Made by a program: the position numbers and the translations under genes. Below the pieces are notes generated by a model. That model was not told the DNA's origin and ran no database searches. It was given only the letters and a program-made list of their open reading frames with translations. DNA of 64,000 bases from Pseudoalteromonas arctica A 37-1-2 (GTDB lineage Bacteria > Pseudomonadota > Gammaproteobacteria > Enterobacterales > Alteromonadaceae): NCBI RefSeq assembly GCF_000238395.3, contig NZ_CP011025.1, positions 2,604,001 through 2,668,000 on the forward strand, read 5' to 3'. Below, piece after piece: positions 28,828-41,097 of the stretch. The number at the start of each line of letters is the position of its first letter. The first letter of the stretch is position 1.

Positions 28828-29307
28828 CTAAGACTCAATTGCCAGTAACTCTACTTCAAATATAAGTACTGAGGCAGGAGGAATACTCCCTACACGTTTT
28901 TCGCCGTACGCTAATTGGTGCGGTACATATAGCGTGTATTTATCGCCGGGGCTCATAAGTTGTAAGCCCTCAGTCCAACCTTTAATAACTTGGTGTAAAC
29001 CAAAGCTAATCGGTGTTTTACGCTCTACTGAACTGTCAAACACAGTGCCGTCGATTAGTGTGCCGTGGTAATGCACGTTAACCATACTTTTTGGGGTTGG
29101 TGTGTTTTCGTTTTCGCTTTTATGGATTACTTTATACTGCAAGCCAGAAGTCGTTTCTACTACGCCTTCTACCTTTGAGTTAGCGGCTAAATAATCTGCA
29201 CCTATTTGTGCATTTATGCCTGCTTGTTGTTTTGCTTTTTTACTATTTTGAAATATTAAAAAACAAAAAATGGCGATAACTACCGCCAAAATTATATTAA
29301 TCATCAT
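28828..29307 (-). CDS. Membrane-anchored FKBP-type peptidyl-prolyl isomerase
   Basis: 159 residues: one N-terminal membrane helix (IILAVVIAIFCFLIF), a linker, and a complete FKBP domain (VHYHGTLIDGTVFDSS, then VIKGWTEGLQLMSPGDKYTL and PHQLAYGEKRVGSIPPASVL). Catalyses cis-trans isomerisation of X-Pro bonds; the domain probably faces the periplasm. Its ATG overlaps the last base of the Lon-like gene's stop, so the two are translationally coupled. Confidence 0.92.
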   Translation of the reverse strand: MMINIILAVVIAIFCFLIFQNSKKAKQQAGINAQIGADYLAANSKVEGVVETTSGLQYKVIHKSENENTPTPKSMVNVHYHGTLIDGTVFDSSVERKTPISFGLHQVIKGWTEGLQLMSPGDKYTLYVPHQLAYGEKRVGSIPPASVLIFEVELLAIES

Positions 29308-31727
29308 TAACCTTTTTCGTTGTCTAGCTCTTCGTCTTTTTCGTCATCATCGCCGTTTACTATGTCGGCAATCTCTTTGAGGCGAGCAAGTGCAATACCG
29401 TTTACTGAGTTTTCTGGATACTGGTCATCAATAATATCGCCAGCTTCTATATCCATTAACAAGTTAAGCGCTTGGTCTACGGTTTCGACTGCGTAAATAT
29501 TAAATTTACCCGCTTCAACCGCATTAAGTATTTCGTCATCAAGCACTAAGTTAACTTGGTTTGATTTAGGAATAATAACGCCTTGCGAACCTGTTAAACC
29601 ACGCATTTTACACAGTTTAAAAAAGCCTTCTATTTTTTCGTTTACGCCACCAATGGCTTGTACATCACCGTGTTGGTTTATAGAGCCTGTAAGCGCAATT
29701 GATTGGCTAATAGGTAGGCTTGTAATAGACGAAATAAGCGCACACAGCTCTGCTAAAGATGCGCTATCGCCATCTATGTAACCATAGCTTTGCTCAATGG
29801 CAATATTAGCGCTAAGCGTTAAGCTAAAGTGCTGCGCATATTTATTACCTAAATAACCGGTAAGTAGCATTACACCTTTTGAGTGAATAGCTTTACCAAG
29901 CTCGGCTTCACGTTCAACATCTATTACGCCATCGGCGCCAGCATAAACCGTTGCCGTAATACGCGCAGGGGTACCAAATGAGGTATCGCCAATGTGTAAT
30001 ACGGTTAAGCCATTTACTTTACCAATGGCTTGGCCGTCGGTTGCAATAAGTGTGTGACCTTCTTTTATATCACTGAGCATATTTTCGCTAATTTGGCCGG
30101 TACGGTATTGCTTGCCTTCAATGGCTTCGTCAATATGGTGCGCGTCAATAACGGCTAATTTGTCTTGTTTTGCGTAGTAACTGGCTTCTGCAATAAGTTC
30201 AAGTACATCAGCAAAACGCGCTGATAATTTATTTTGATGCTCAGCTTGGCGGTAACTAAATTTAAGTAAACGCACCATAGCAGCCTGCGTTGCAGTGCAC
30301 TTTAATGTTTGCTCGCAATACTCGGTTACTTTAGTAATAAACTGGTATTGCAATTTATCGCTACTTGGCAAGTAGTAATCGAAGTCGGCTAATACTCTAA
30401 ATAGCTCTGCAAATTCTTCATCGTATTCACCTATGGTGTAGTACAACTCGCGCGAACCTAATAAAATAATTTTAACATCAAGCGGTATAAGCTGCGGGCG
30501 AAGTGTAAAGCTCGTCCCTACTGTGCTGTCTTGATACGGTAAGTCGTTTTTAATTTGATGTGTTTTTAACGCGAGTTTTAAACCATCCCACACTTGTGGG
30601 TTTGCCATGATTTTTTCAGCGTCCATAATTAAATAGCCGCCATTAGCACGATGCAATGCACCAGCCTGAATTGAGCGATAACAGGTAATTAAAGAGCCTT
30701 GCGATGTTGAATACTCAATTTTGCCAAATATATTGCCAAACGTTGGATTAGGCTCGTACACAACCGGTGCTGCGTCGTCCTCTTTAAACTCAACTAAAAT
30801 GTTAGGTGCAAAAAAGTCGGTAAGCATGCCTTTGCGATCAAAGTCTTCTTTGCTTTCTTCACTTTCGTCTTCGTCATCTAGCCATTCAAGTACCGCGTCT
30901 ATAATTTCAACGCGTATATCTTTTAAATAACGCAGTACGCCAATATGAGTTGCGTATTTATGTTCTAAGTCTTTTAAAAGTGGTTTAGTGGCTTGCTCTG
31001 CAGTCGATTTTTTAAGATTGCGTTGTTTTTCTTTTGATTCGCGTTTCCAACGTGGCAGCTCTATTAACGCTTCTATTAATGCATCTTCTAGCTTTTCAAT
31101 TTTTTCAAAAAACTCTTCACGTAACGTTTCTTCAAGTTCGCCAAATTCGCTGTCGCTTAATTGTTTACCATCTACAAGTGGTGCAAACCCTACTGAATTT
31201 TTTTCTTCAACTAATGCAACGCTTTGCTCAAACGCCGCAATTTCTACTGCGGTAATAGCACTGTCGTAGGCATCGTTAAATTCACGATCGATTGATTTTT
31301 TCTTACGCTGATACGCTGGGTTATCAAATGCCGCAGGAAAGGTGTCGAGCACTTCATCTAAAAATGAATCTATATCGTCACTAAGTTGCTTGCTTTGACC
31401 TGGTTGCATAAACAGCGCAATAGGTTCTCTGTGGTCATCGTAATTGTTTACGTATAACCATTCGTTTGGCGTTGAGCGGTCTTTTGCGTGTTGTTTAAGT
31501 TTATCTTTAACAAGCGTAAAGCGCCCGTGAGCGGCCTCGCCCATTACATAAACGTTGTAACCCGGCAGTTCCATCCCTAATGAAAAATCTAAAGCACTTT
31601 GGGCGCGTTGTTGGCCTATAAACGTAAGTTGCTCTGGGTATGGATTGTTCATACACGTGTTTACGTGATTAGTAGAAATACTCGGTGCGAGCTTTGAAAC
31701 AGATAGTGGCAGCAATTTTTTCGTCAT
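29307..31727 (-). CDS. Lon-family (YcbZ/LonB-like) ATP-dependent protease
   Basis: 806 residues from ATG 31727 (MTKKLLPLSVSKLAPS); an ATG at 31751 adds eight residues and cannot be excluded. The C-terminal S16 protease domain has the serine in DGDSAS (S655) and the lysine in GGVNEKIEG (K698). The N-terminal AAA-like part has GEAAHGRFT where a Walker A would be, with Arg replacing Lys, and a long helical insert with acidic runs, as in YcbZ-type proteins. The substrate is unknown. Coupled to the downstream FKBP gene, suggesting a shared protein quality-control role (inference). Confidence 0.88.
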   Translation of the reverse strand: MTKKLLPLSVSKLAPSISTNHVNTCMNNPYPEQLTFIGQQRAQSALDFSLGMELPGYNVYVMGEAAHGRFTLVKDKLKQHAKDRSTPNEWLYVNNYDDHREPIALFMQPGQSKQLSDDIDSFLDEVLDTFPAAFDNPAYQRKKKSIDREFNDAYDSAITAVEIAAFEQSVALVEEKNSVGFAPLVDGKQLSDSEFGELEETLREEFFEKIEKLEDALIEALIELPRWKRESKEKQRNLKKSTAEQATKPLLKDLEHKYATHIGVLRYLKDIRVEIIDAVLEWLDDEDESEESKEDFDRKGMLTDFFAPNILVEFKEDDAAPVVYEPNPTFGNIFGKIEYSTSQGSLITCYRSIQAGALHRANGGYLIMDAEKIMANPQVWDGLKLALKTHQIKNDLPYQDSTVGTSFTLRPQLIPLDVKIILLGSRELYYTIGEYDEEFAELFRVLADFDYYLPSSDKLQYQFITKVTEYCEQTLKCTATQAAMVRLLKFSYRQAEHQNKLSARFADVLELIAEASYYAKQDKLAVIDAHHIDEAIEGKQYRTGQISENMLSDIKEGHTLIATDGQAIGKVNGLTVLHIGDTSFGTPARITATVYAGADGVIDVEREAELGKAIHSKGVMLLTGYLGNKYAQHFSLTLSANIAIEQSYGYIDGDSASLAELCALISSITSLPISQSIALTGSINQHGDVQAIGGVNEKIEGFFKLCKMRGLTGSQGVIIPKSNQVNLVLDDEILNAVEAGKFNIYAVETVDQALNLLMDIEAGDIIDDQYPENSVNGIALARLKEIADIVNGDDDEKDEELDNEKG

Positions 31728-31769
31728 TCTAACTTCTTTTTTTACCAGCATATTCGCTGGCCTTTGGGC

Positions 31770-31798
31770 GTATTAAGTGGCCCGCAGCCACTTAATAC
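31770..31798. repeat. 12-bp perfect gapped palindrome between ybeL-like and Lon-like genes
   Basis: GTATTAAGTGGC (31770-31781) and GCCACTTAATAC (31787-31798), loop CCGCA. It sits just after the zinc-ribbon gene stop on the minus strand; no T-run follows, so it is either a weak terminator/processing hairpin or an operator for the Lon-like gene. Confidence 0.5.
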
Positions 31799-31804
31799 TT
31801 ATAT

Positions 31805-32263
31805 TTAAGGGTGCAGTGCCTTACGACTAAAATAGATTCCATCACATTCAATACACGGTGTAATTTGTGTAGCGTGATAAACATCGTAACTATGGGTGCA
31901 ATTCTTACATACTAATGTGCCCATGGCTATCCATTCGCCTGCGTGATACACACCATTGTGCTTAAAATCTTGGCTAAGAGATTGCCACTCAAGTTGAGTT
32001 TTATCTTCTATGTGCGAAAGTTCAAACCAAAGAGACTCTTTAAGCTCTTGCCATGCAAGCGAATTATAGTGTGATTCGTTCTCTACTATATGTTCAATAT
32101 CATTCTTTAAATAACTTTTGTAGAGCTCATATCTTTCTTGACTTAAATCTTTAAGCGCCTGCTCAGATTCAACAAACCCAGAAACCACATCTTTTAAACC
32201 ATGCTCTTTCACATCTTTTATCCAATGGGTAAAACTGCTAAGCCATGTTTTGTAATCAGTCAT
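31805..32263 (-). CDS. Zinc-ribbon protein (YbeL-like, DUF1451)
   Basis: 152 residues. A long alpha-helical, charged N-terminal region is followed by a C-terminal four-cysteine ribbon (LVCKNCTHSYDVY and TPCIECDGIYF). This matches YbeL, which also lies next to leuS in E. coli; YbeL function is unknown. It is divergent from leuS across a 196-bp gap that contains a short palindrome. Confidence 0.85.
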   Translation of the reverse strand: MTDYKTWLSSFTHWIKDVKEHGLKDVVSGFVESEQALKDLSQERYELYKSYLKNDIEHIVENESHYNSLAWQELKESLWFELSHIEDKTQLEWQSLSQDFKHNGVYHAGEWIAMGTLVCKNCTHSYDVYHATQITPCIECDGIYFSRKALHP

Positions 32264-32334
32264 TTTTTACTCCTTCAAAATTGCTGTTAAATCAGTCTGT
32301 AACTTGTGTCTTTAGTTAACCACACTATAAAAAG

Positions 32335-32348
32335 GCAGGTTAACCTGC
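32335..32348. repeat. 14-bp perfect palindrome upstream of leuS
   Basis: GCAGGTTAACCTGC reads the same on both strands and lies 112 bp before the leuS start, in the shared gap with the divergent ybeL-like gene. Possible operator; function unknown. Confidence 0.4.
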
Positions 32349-32459
32349 ACTGAAAGTTACAATTTAATAAAAGCATGTTTTTGACGCTGTGAATAGTGTT
32401 TTATTTGGGGTATCCTAACGGCAATTTTTTATTAGTTTGCAAGAAGTCTGGAACCATAG

Positions 32460-35048
<2,589 letters not shown>

Positions 35049-35049
35049 T

Positions 35050-35541
35050 ATGGCTGCATTTAACGCCATTAAAAATGGACTAGCCTTAGTGCTAGTCTGT
35101 TTTTTGTTATCAAGCTGTGGCTTTCATTTAAAAAAAGCCTCTAGCCTGCCTGATAACTTAAAACAGCTAACACTTGTAGGCGATGACGAAAAATCGACTT
35201 TATTCACTGAGCTTAAAAAAGAGCTTAAAGCGAGTAACGTAGAGTTAGTATCGTCAGCTAAAGATAAAGCCCAATTGTATTTACGCAAAGAAAGCATTGA
35301 ACGCCAAACACTTTCGCTGTTTCAAAACGGCCAAGTTGCTGAATATGAGCTCGCTTATGGCGTATCGTATGTAGTTAAACGCCCAGGTGAAAAAGCGATA
35401 GAAAAACGTTTTGAGCTTTACCGTAATTACCAAGACGACCCGGATCACGCATTAGCAAAAGCAAAAGAGCTTGAGCTACTTATTAGCGAAATTCGTGAGC
35501 AAGCCAGTCGTCGTATTGTTAGAGAGCTGTCGCAACTATAA
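35050..35541 (+). CDS. lptE: LPS-assembly lipoprotein LptE
   Basis: 163 residues with a lipoprotein signal: hydrophobic ALVLVCFLLSSCGFHL with lipobox LSSC. The mature part begins with the GFHLKKASSLP that typifies LptE (RlpB). It plugs the LptD barrel and helps place LPS in the outer leaflet. Its stop overlaps the holA start by one base (TAATG), so translation is coupled. Confidence 0.95.
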   Translation: MAAFNAIKNGLALVLVCFLLSSCGFHLKKASSLPDNLKQLTLVGDDEKSTLFTELKKELKASNVELVSSAKDKAQLYLRKESIERQTLSLFQNGQVAEYELAYGVSYVVKRPGEKAIEKRFELYRNYQDDPDHALAKAKELELLISEIREQASRRIVRELSQL

Positions 35542-36578
35542 TGCGCTGCTACGCTAATCAACTACCGAGTGAATTAAATAAAGGGCTAAAGCCCTTTTAT
35601 TTAGTATTTGGAGAAGAGCCTTTTCAAGAAGCGCAGTGCGTACAACAAATTCGCGACAGTGCTAAGCAACAAGGTTTTGATGAAGTAATTAAGTTTACTT
35701 TAATGCAAGGATTCGATTGGCAAGAAATTATAGCCCAGTACCAAAGTATGTCGCTGTTTAGCGCCCGCACTATTATTGAGCTTGATTTAAACCAACAAAA
35801 GCCAGGCGTTATTGGCAGCAACACCTTTAAAAAAGTAGTTGAGCTGGTTAATCCCGATACTATTTTAATTGTTAAAGGCGCTAAAGCCAGCCAAGAAGTA
35901 CAACGTGGAGCATGGTTTAAAGCTCTTGATAAGCAAGGTGTATTTGTACCTTGCTACCCGCTTACGGGCTCTCATGTAAAACGATGGCTTGATGAGCAAT
36001 GCCAACGTTTATCACTTAATATGCAAAGCGACGCCAAAGTAAGCTTAATAAATGCCACCGAAGGCAACTTGTTAGCCTGTTTTCAGGAGCTTGAAAAGCT
36101 CTCGCTGCTACACGGCAATGCATTAATTACTCAGCAATTAGTAATGCAAGGCCTATTAAACCAAGCCAAATTTGATATTTTTGATTTAAGCGATGCGCTA
36201 TTAAATGGCCACGCCAAACAAGCTATAAAAGTATTAAACAAACTTGCCAGCGATAACACCGAAGTGGTGAGCATTTTGTGGGCTATAACCAAAGAGCTTA
36301 ATACACTTATAAGTGTGCAACTTGGTTTATTAAATGGCGAACCTATCGCTAATTTATTTAAACAAAAAGCAATTTGGAAAAACCAACAAGGTCCAGTTCA
36401 AAACGCAATTAACCGTTTAAACATGCACACACTAGAACAAATAAACAGTGATGTTGCATTGTTTGATGCCAGTTACAAGCAAGGTAATTTAATTGCACCT
36501 TACCAAGCGCTTGCTCATATTTGTATTAAATTTTGCCAGCCGCTCAACATTCCTATGCCGTGCCACGCGGTTAATTAA
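35541..36578 (+). CDS. holA: DNA polymerase III delta subunit
   Basis: 345 residues. YLVFGEEPFQEAQCVQQIR is the usual N-terminal segment, and KGAKASQEVQRGAWFKAL with CYPLTGSHVKRWLDEQ fits the AAA+-like delta core. Delta opens the beta clamp in the clamp loader. Position after lptE and before nadD is conserved. Confidence 0.96.
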   Translation: MRCYANQLPSELNKGLKPFYLVFGEEPFQEAQCVQQIRDSAKQQGFDEVIKFTLMQGFDWQEIIAQYQSMSLFSARTIIELDLNQQKPGVIGSNTFKKVVELVNPDTILIVKGAKASQEVQRGAWFKALDKQGVFVPCYPLTGSHVKRWLDEQCQRLSLNMQSDAKVSLINATEGNLLACFQELEKLSLLHGNALITQQLVMQGLLNQAKFDIFDLSDALLNGHAKQAIKVLNKLASDNTEVVSILWAITKELNTLISVQLGLLNGEPIANLFKQKAIWKNQQGPVQNAINRLNMHTLEQINSDVALFDASYKQGNLIAPYQALAHICIKFCQPLNIPMPCHAVN

Positions 36579-36599
36579 TAAATAGCTAATGGGTGTTAA

Positions 36600-37235
36600 A
36601 TGATCGCAATTTTTGGTGGCACTTTCGACCCAGTCCATTTAGGCCATCTAAATATGGCGCAGCAATGCGTAAATGCGTTTAATTTAGATACGCTTTATTT
36701 TATGCCCTGTGCATTACCTGCACATAAAGCAGCTCCGGGTATTAGTGCAGAGCACCGAATTAATATGCTCAACGCAGCTATTGCTCCTTATCCTCATTTT
36801 GAACTCGATTTAAGAGAACTTAATCGAACCGGTCCATCGTATTCGTTGCTGAGCTTACAAGAACTTCGTAAAGAACACCCCACTACACCTATTTTATTTT
36901 TAATTGGTATGGACTCATTTAACAACCTAGATAAGTGGTTTGAGTGGAAGGCAATAACGCAGCTTTGCCATATTGTGGTGTACCAGCGCCCTGCTCAACA
37001 TTGCACTATAACAGGTGAGCTCAAAAGCTATATGCAACGCGCAAATGCCGACGAAGTAGCGGCACTTAAACACTCACTTGCGGGTAAACTTTATTTTTTA
37101 CCGGGCGAAATGCTCGATGCGGCCTCAAGCACCATTCGCGAACAACTGAAAAAAAGTAATAAAAAGAATGAACTATTGCCCGATGCAGTGAGTCATTACA
37201 TAGAAGTGCATCAGCTCTATCAAATTGATGCTTAA
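36600..37235 (+). CDS. nadD: Nicotinate-mononucleotide adenylyltransferase
   Basis: 211 residues. GGTFDPVHLGHL is the nucleotidyltransferase GxFxPxHxGH motif and AASSTIREQL is the C-terminal SxTxxR motif, both complete. Converts NaMN and ATP to NaAD in NAD synthesis. Starts 21 bp after holA. Confidence 0.97.
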   Translation: MIAIFGGTFDPVHLGHLNMAQQCVNAFNLDTLYFMPCALPAHKAAPGISAEHRINMLNAAIAPYPHFELDLRELNRTGPSYSLLSLQELRKEHPTTPILFLIGMDSFNNLDKWFEWKAITQLCHIVVYQRPAQHCTITGELKSYMQRANADEVAALKHSLAGKLYFLPGEMLDAASSTIREQLKKSNKKNELLPDAVSHYIEVHQLYQIDA

Positions 37236-37290
37236 AAACTCCTAGCGTGTTAAAATGCGCGCCATTAAATTTTTAAATTGAGACAAAACC

Positions 37291-37608
37291 TTGGATTCAA
37301 AACAACTACTCGCCTTTGCTATGGACAAAATTGACGATATGAAAGCGCGTGACATCGTTCATATTGACGTTACTGGAACATCAGATATCACAGATTACAT
37401 GGTAATTTGTTCTGGTACTTCTAAACGCCACGTACAGTCAATTGCCGATCACTTAGCAAAAGAAGCGCGTCATGCAGATTCAGAGCCATTAGGTTATGAA
37501 GGTGAAGGCGACGGCGAATGGGCACTGGTTGATTTAGGTGATGTGGTTGTACACGTGATGCAAAACGAAGCACGTAGCTATTACGATCTAGAAAAACTGT
37601 GGGGCTAA
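37291..37608 (+). CDS. rsfS: Ribosomal silencing factor RsfS
   Basis: 105 residues from TTG 37291. DIVHIDVTGTSDITDYMVICSGTS and EGDGEWALVDLGDVVVHVM-type sequence identify the RsfS/YbeB/DUF143 family, which binds L14 and blocks subunit joining in poor nutrient states. A TTAAAAT element 40 bp upstream may be a local promoter. rlmH follows after 37 bp. Confidence 0.95.
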   Translation: MDSKQLLAFAMDKIDDMKARDIVHIDVTGTSDITDYMVICSGTSKRHVQSIADHLAKEARHADSEPLGYEGEGDGEWALVDLGDVVVHVMQNEARSYYDLEKLWG

Positions 37609-37645
37609 ACGCTCACTCATTTTAGACAATGCTTGGAAGTAATAC

Positions 37646-38116
37646 GTGAAAATACAAATGATTGCTGTTGGTACTAAAATGCCAGCATGGGTAGAAACGG
37701 GATTTGCAGAATATCAGCGACGTTTCCCTAAAGATATGGCCCTAGAGTTAATTGAAATTCAAGCCGGAAAACGTGGTAAAAATGCAGATATAAAACGTAT
37801 TTTACACATTGAAGGTGAAAAAACATTAGCGGCTATTCCAAAAGGCAATCGTATTGTAACGTTAGAGGTAACAGGGAAAGCGCTGGATACTCACCAACTT
37901 GCTAAAAATATGGAAAAATGGCAACTCGATGGCCGCGATGTAAGTTTACTTATTGGCGGACCTGAAGGACTTGCTCCAGAGTGCATTGCAGCTTCTGAGC
38001 AAAAATGGTCGTTATCTAATTTAACATTGCCGCACCCTTTGGTGCGTATAATTGTTGCAGAGAGCCTTTACCGAGGCTGGAGCTTAAATAACAACCATCC
38101 TTATCATCGCGAGTAA
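37646..38116 (+). CDS. rlmH: 23S rRNA pseudouridine-1915 N3-methyltransferase
   Basis: 156 residues from GTG 37646. The SPOUT-fold knot sequence [13 protein letters not shown] and the C-terminal [14 protein letters not shown] are the RlmH hallmarks. Methylates psi1915 in helix 69 of 23S rRNA. Followed 9 bp later by mrdA. Confidence 0.97.
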   Translation: MKIQMIAVGTKMPAWVETGFAEYQRRFPKDMALELIEIQAGKRGKNADIKRILHIEGEKTLAAIPKGNRIVTLEVTGKALDTHQLAKNMEKWQLDGRDVSLLIGGPEGLAPECIAASEQKWSLSNLTLPHPLVRIIVAESLYRGWSLNNNHPYHRE

Positions 38117-38125
38117 CCCCTTGCC

Positions 38126-39994
38126 ATGCTAAAACATAGACCCACTATTCGTGACCACTCCGCAGAAGCAAACTTATTTGCTAGGCGAGCATTCGTGGGT
38201 TTTGTTTTTGTATTAGGATTAGTCGCTGTATTACTTTCTAATCTTTATACTATTCAGGTAGAAGATCACCAAGACTACCAAACCCGCTCCAACGATAACC
38301 GCATTAAAGTTATTCCTATTGCACCCAACCGTGGTTTAATTTACGACCGTAACGGTGTGCTACTTGCTGAAAACAAACCTGTTTACAACCTTGAAGTCAT
38401 CCCCGAAGAGGTAGATGACCTTGACGAATCGCTTGATCAAATAAGTAAAATAATTGCGATTACAGAGCAAGATAAACAAGATTTTTTAAAAGATATAAAA
38501 CACACCCGTCGTTTTAAATCACAAGTATTAAAAGCCCGCTTAGACGAAACAGAAGTGGCGAAATTTTCGGTTAATCAACATAAATTCCCTGGTTTTAGTA
38601 TTGAGGCACGTCTGGCTCGCTACTACCCATTTGGTGACACGCTAACGCATGCGCTTGGATATGTTGCCAAACTTAATAGAAAAGAGCTAAACCAACTAGA
38701 ACAAGAAGATCGTGCAACCAATTACCGCGCTACATATGATATTGGCAAGCTCGGATTAGAAAAATACTATGAAGAAACATTGCACGGTAAAGTGGGCTCA
38801 CAACGGGTAGAAGTTAATAACCGTGGCCGTGTAATTCGCACTCTAAGCATGACCCAGCCACAACCTGGTAGCGATTTAGTACTTACCTTAGACATTGGCT
38901 TGCAACAAATTGCACAGCATGGGCTTAAAGATATGCGTGGCGCTGTTGTAGTTATGGATGCAAAAGATGGTGGCGTGCTGGCGCTTTATTCAAACCCAAG
39001 TTACGACCCAAATTTATTTGTACACGGCATTAGCAGCAAAAATTATAAAGCGTTACTTAACCAAGACCGTCCGTTAATAAACCGTACTACGCAAGGTCGT
39101 TATGCGCCTGCCTCTACGGTAAAACCCTTAATGGCTGTATTAGCACTTGAAGAAAATATAGTAAATGAATCAACATCAATGTGGGATCCTGGTTTTTTTC
39201 AAATTCCAAATGTTGAACACAAATGGCGAGATTGGAAACGTTGGGGCCATGGTCATGTGGATGTATACAAGGCGATTGAAGAGTCGTGCGATACCTATTT
39301 TTACGATGCGGCTTATCGATTAGGCATTACTAAAATCAGTGATTTTATGGCCCGTTTTGGCTACGGCGATTTGTCAGGTATTGATATTCATGAAGAAACT
39401 ACTGCTATTCTACCTTCAAAAGAATGGAAAGAAGGACGCTTTAAAGAGTCTTGGTGGCGTGGTGATACTATTTCAGTAGGTATTGGTCAAGGTTACTGGA
39501 CTGCTACACCAATTCAAATTGCAAATGCGACTAACATATTAGTTAATCGTGGTATTAATCATCCACCTCATTTGGTGCAAGTAATAAAAAAAGATAGCGA
39601 CATAACGCAAATTAACAACGAAGAAAAACCCCCTGTTATTTTAAAAGATCCACGCCATTGGCAGGTATCGTTAGATGCAATGCATAATACAGTTCAAAAA
39701 ATATCAGGCACAGCGCACAAAGCATTTAAAGGCACTAACTACGACTCGGCTGGTAAAACGGGTACTGCACAGGTAGTTAGTATTGCCCAAGGTGAACGCT
39801 ACGATGCAGAATCGCTTAAAGAGCGCCAGCGTGACAACACAATTTACGTAGGGTTTGCACCTTACAACGATCCTAAAATTGTGGTTTCTGTTGTATTAGA
39901 AAACAACCACGGCGGTATTCAAATTGCTCGCCAACTTATGGATTACTACTTTGCAGCTAATCCAGTTAATCTTGCAAGGAACGATACACCATGA
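38126..39994 (+). CDS. mrdA: Penicillin-binding protein 2 (elongasome transpeptidase)
   Basis: 622 residues. One N-terminal membrane helix (about 26-45), a non-catalytic pedestal, then the transpeptidase with the SxxK serine in APASTVKPL, the SxD motif in EESCDTYFYD and KTG in AGKTGTAQV. Crosslinks side-wall peptidoglycan with RodA. Overlaps mrdB by 4 bp (ATGA). Confidence 0.97.
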   Translation: MLKHRPTIRDHSAEANLFARRAFVGFVFVLGLVAVLLSNLYTIQVEDHQDYQTRSNDNRIKVIPIAPNRGLIYDRNGVLLAENKPVYNLEVIPEEVDDLDESLDQISKIIAITEQDKQDFLKDIKHTRRFKSQVLKARLDETEVAKFSVNQHKFPGFSIEARLARYYPFGDTLTHALGYVAKLNRKELNQLEQEDRATNYRATYDIGKLGLEKYYEETLHGKVGSQRVEVNNRGRVIRTLSMTQPQPGSDLVLTLDIGLQQIAQHGLKDMRGAVVVMDAKDGGVLALYSNPSYDPNLFVHGISSKNYKALLNQDRPLINRTTQGRYAPASTVKPLMAVLALEENIVNESTSMWDPGFFQIPNVEHKWRDWKRWGHGHVDVYKAIEESCDTYFYDAAYRLGITKISDFMARFGYGDLSGIDIHEETTAILPSKEWKEGRFKESWWRGDTISVGIGQGYWTATPIQIANATNILVNRGINHPPHLVQVIKKDSDITQINNEEKPPVILKDPRHWQVSLDAMHNTVQKISGTAHKAFKGTNYDSAGKTGTAQVVSIAQGERYDAESLKERQRDNTIYVGFAPYNDPKIVVSVVLENNHGGIQIARQLMDYYFAANPVNLARNDTP

Positions 39995-41097
39995 CCGCTT
40001 TGCACGATAAACGCTCTATTTGGATACGTATGCATCTAGACCTACCACTGCTTATTGCATTACTCATAATGATGGCTGGTAGCATAATGGTTGTTTACAG
40101 CGCAAGCGGCCAAGACTCTTCAATGATGATTAGGCACATGACTCGTATGGGCGGTGCGGTTGTTGCTATGGTTGTTTTGGCCCAGTTTTCGCCTGCCACA
40201 TTAAAGCGTTTAGTGATCCCACTTTATTGCGTTGGTTTATTAATGCTAGTGGGTGTACTTTTATTTGGCGTAAGCTCAAAAGGCGCACAGCGATGGCTCG
40301 ATTTAGGGGTGACACGGTTTCAACCTGCAGAATTAATGAAGTTGGCAGTCCCGATGATGGTAGCTTGGTATATAGGGCGAAATCACTTACCTCCTCGGCC
40401 AATGCACTTAATTATTGGCTTTATGATTGTAATGCTCCCTACATTATTAATTAAAGAACAACCCGATTTAGGTACCGCTATACTTATTGCAAGTTCAGGT
40501 ATATTTGTTTTGTTTTTGTCTGGATTAAGTTGGCGTTTAATCGGCTTTTTAAGCTCTATAGTAGCGCTTGCCGCATGGCCATTTTGGCACTACGGTATGC
40601 ACGATTATCAAAAGCAGCGTGTACTCACCTTTTTAGACCCTGAGAGCGATCCGCTCGGTTCGGGTTATCATATTATTCAATCTAAAATTGCTATTGGCTC
40701 AGGCGGTATAGAAGGTAAAGGCTGGCTGCTTGGTACGCAATCGCAATTAGAATTTTTGCCAGAGCGCCACACTGACTTTATATTTTCGGTTTTAAGCGAA
40801 GAATTTGGTTTATTTGGCGTATGTGTTTTACTTAGTCTCTATTTATTTATTATTGGCCGTGGTTTATACATTGCTGTTAATGCACAAGATGCATTTGGTA
40901 AATTGCTCGCAGGCGCACTCACCCTCACCTTTTTTGTGTACGTATTTGTAAACATAGGCATGGTATCGGGTTTATTACCTGTTGTAGGCGTACCTTTACC
41001 ACTGATTAGTTATGGTGGCACATCGATGGTAACGTTAATGGCAGGATTTGGCATTATTATGTCAATCGCGACAGATAAAAGGATGCTTTTAAAATAA
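39991..41097 (+). CDS. mrdB: Rod shape-determining glycosyltransferase RodA
   Basis: 368 residues, ten hydrophobic helices. SEDS-family motifs include KEQPDLGTAILI, GSGGIEGKGWLLGTQSQLEFLPERHTDFIF (split here as GSGGIEGKGW and PERHTDFIF) and PLISYGGTSMV near the end. Polymerises lipid II in the lateral wall with PBP2. Its start overlaps mrdA and its stop overlaps rlpA, so all three are translationally coupled. Confidence 0.97.
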   Translation: MTALHDKRSIWIRMHLDLPLLIALLIMMAGSIMVVYSASGQDSSMMIRHMTRMGGAVVAMVVLAQFSPATLKRLVIPLYCVGLLMLVGVLLFGVSSKGAQRWLDLGVTRFQPAELMKLAVPMMVAWYIGRNHLPPRPMHLIIGFMIVMLPTLLIKEQPDLGTAILIASSGIFVLFLSGLSWRLIGFLSSIVALAAWPFWHYGMHDYQKQRVLTFLDPESDPLGSGYHIIQSKIAIGSGGIEGKGWLLGTQSQLEFLPERHTDFIFSVLSEEFGLFGVCVLLSLYLFIIGRGLYIAVNAQDAFGKLLAGALTLTFFVYVFVNIGMVSGLLPVVGVPLPLISYGGTSMVTLMAGFGIIMSIATDKRMLLK

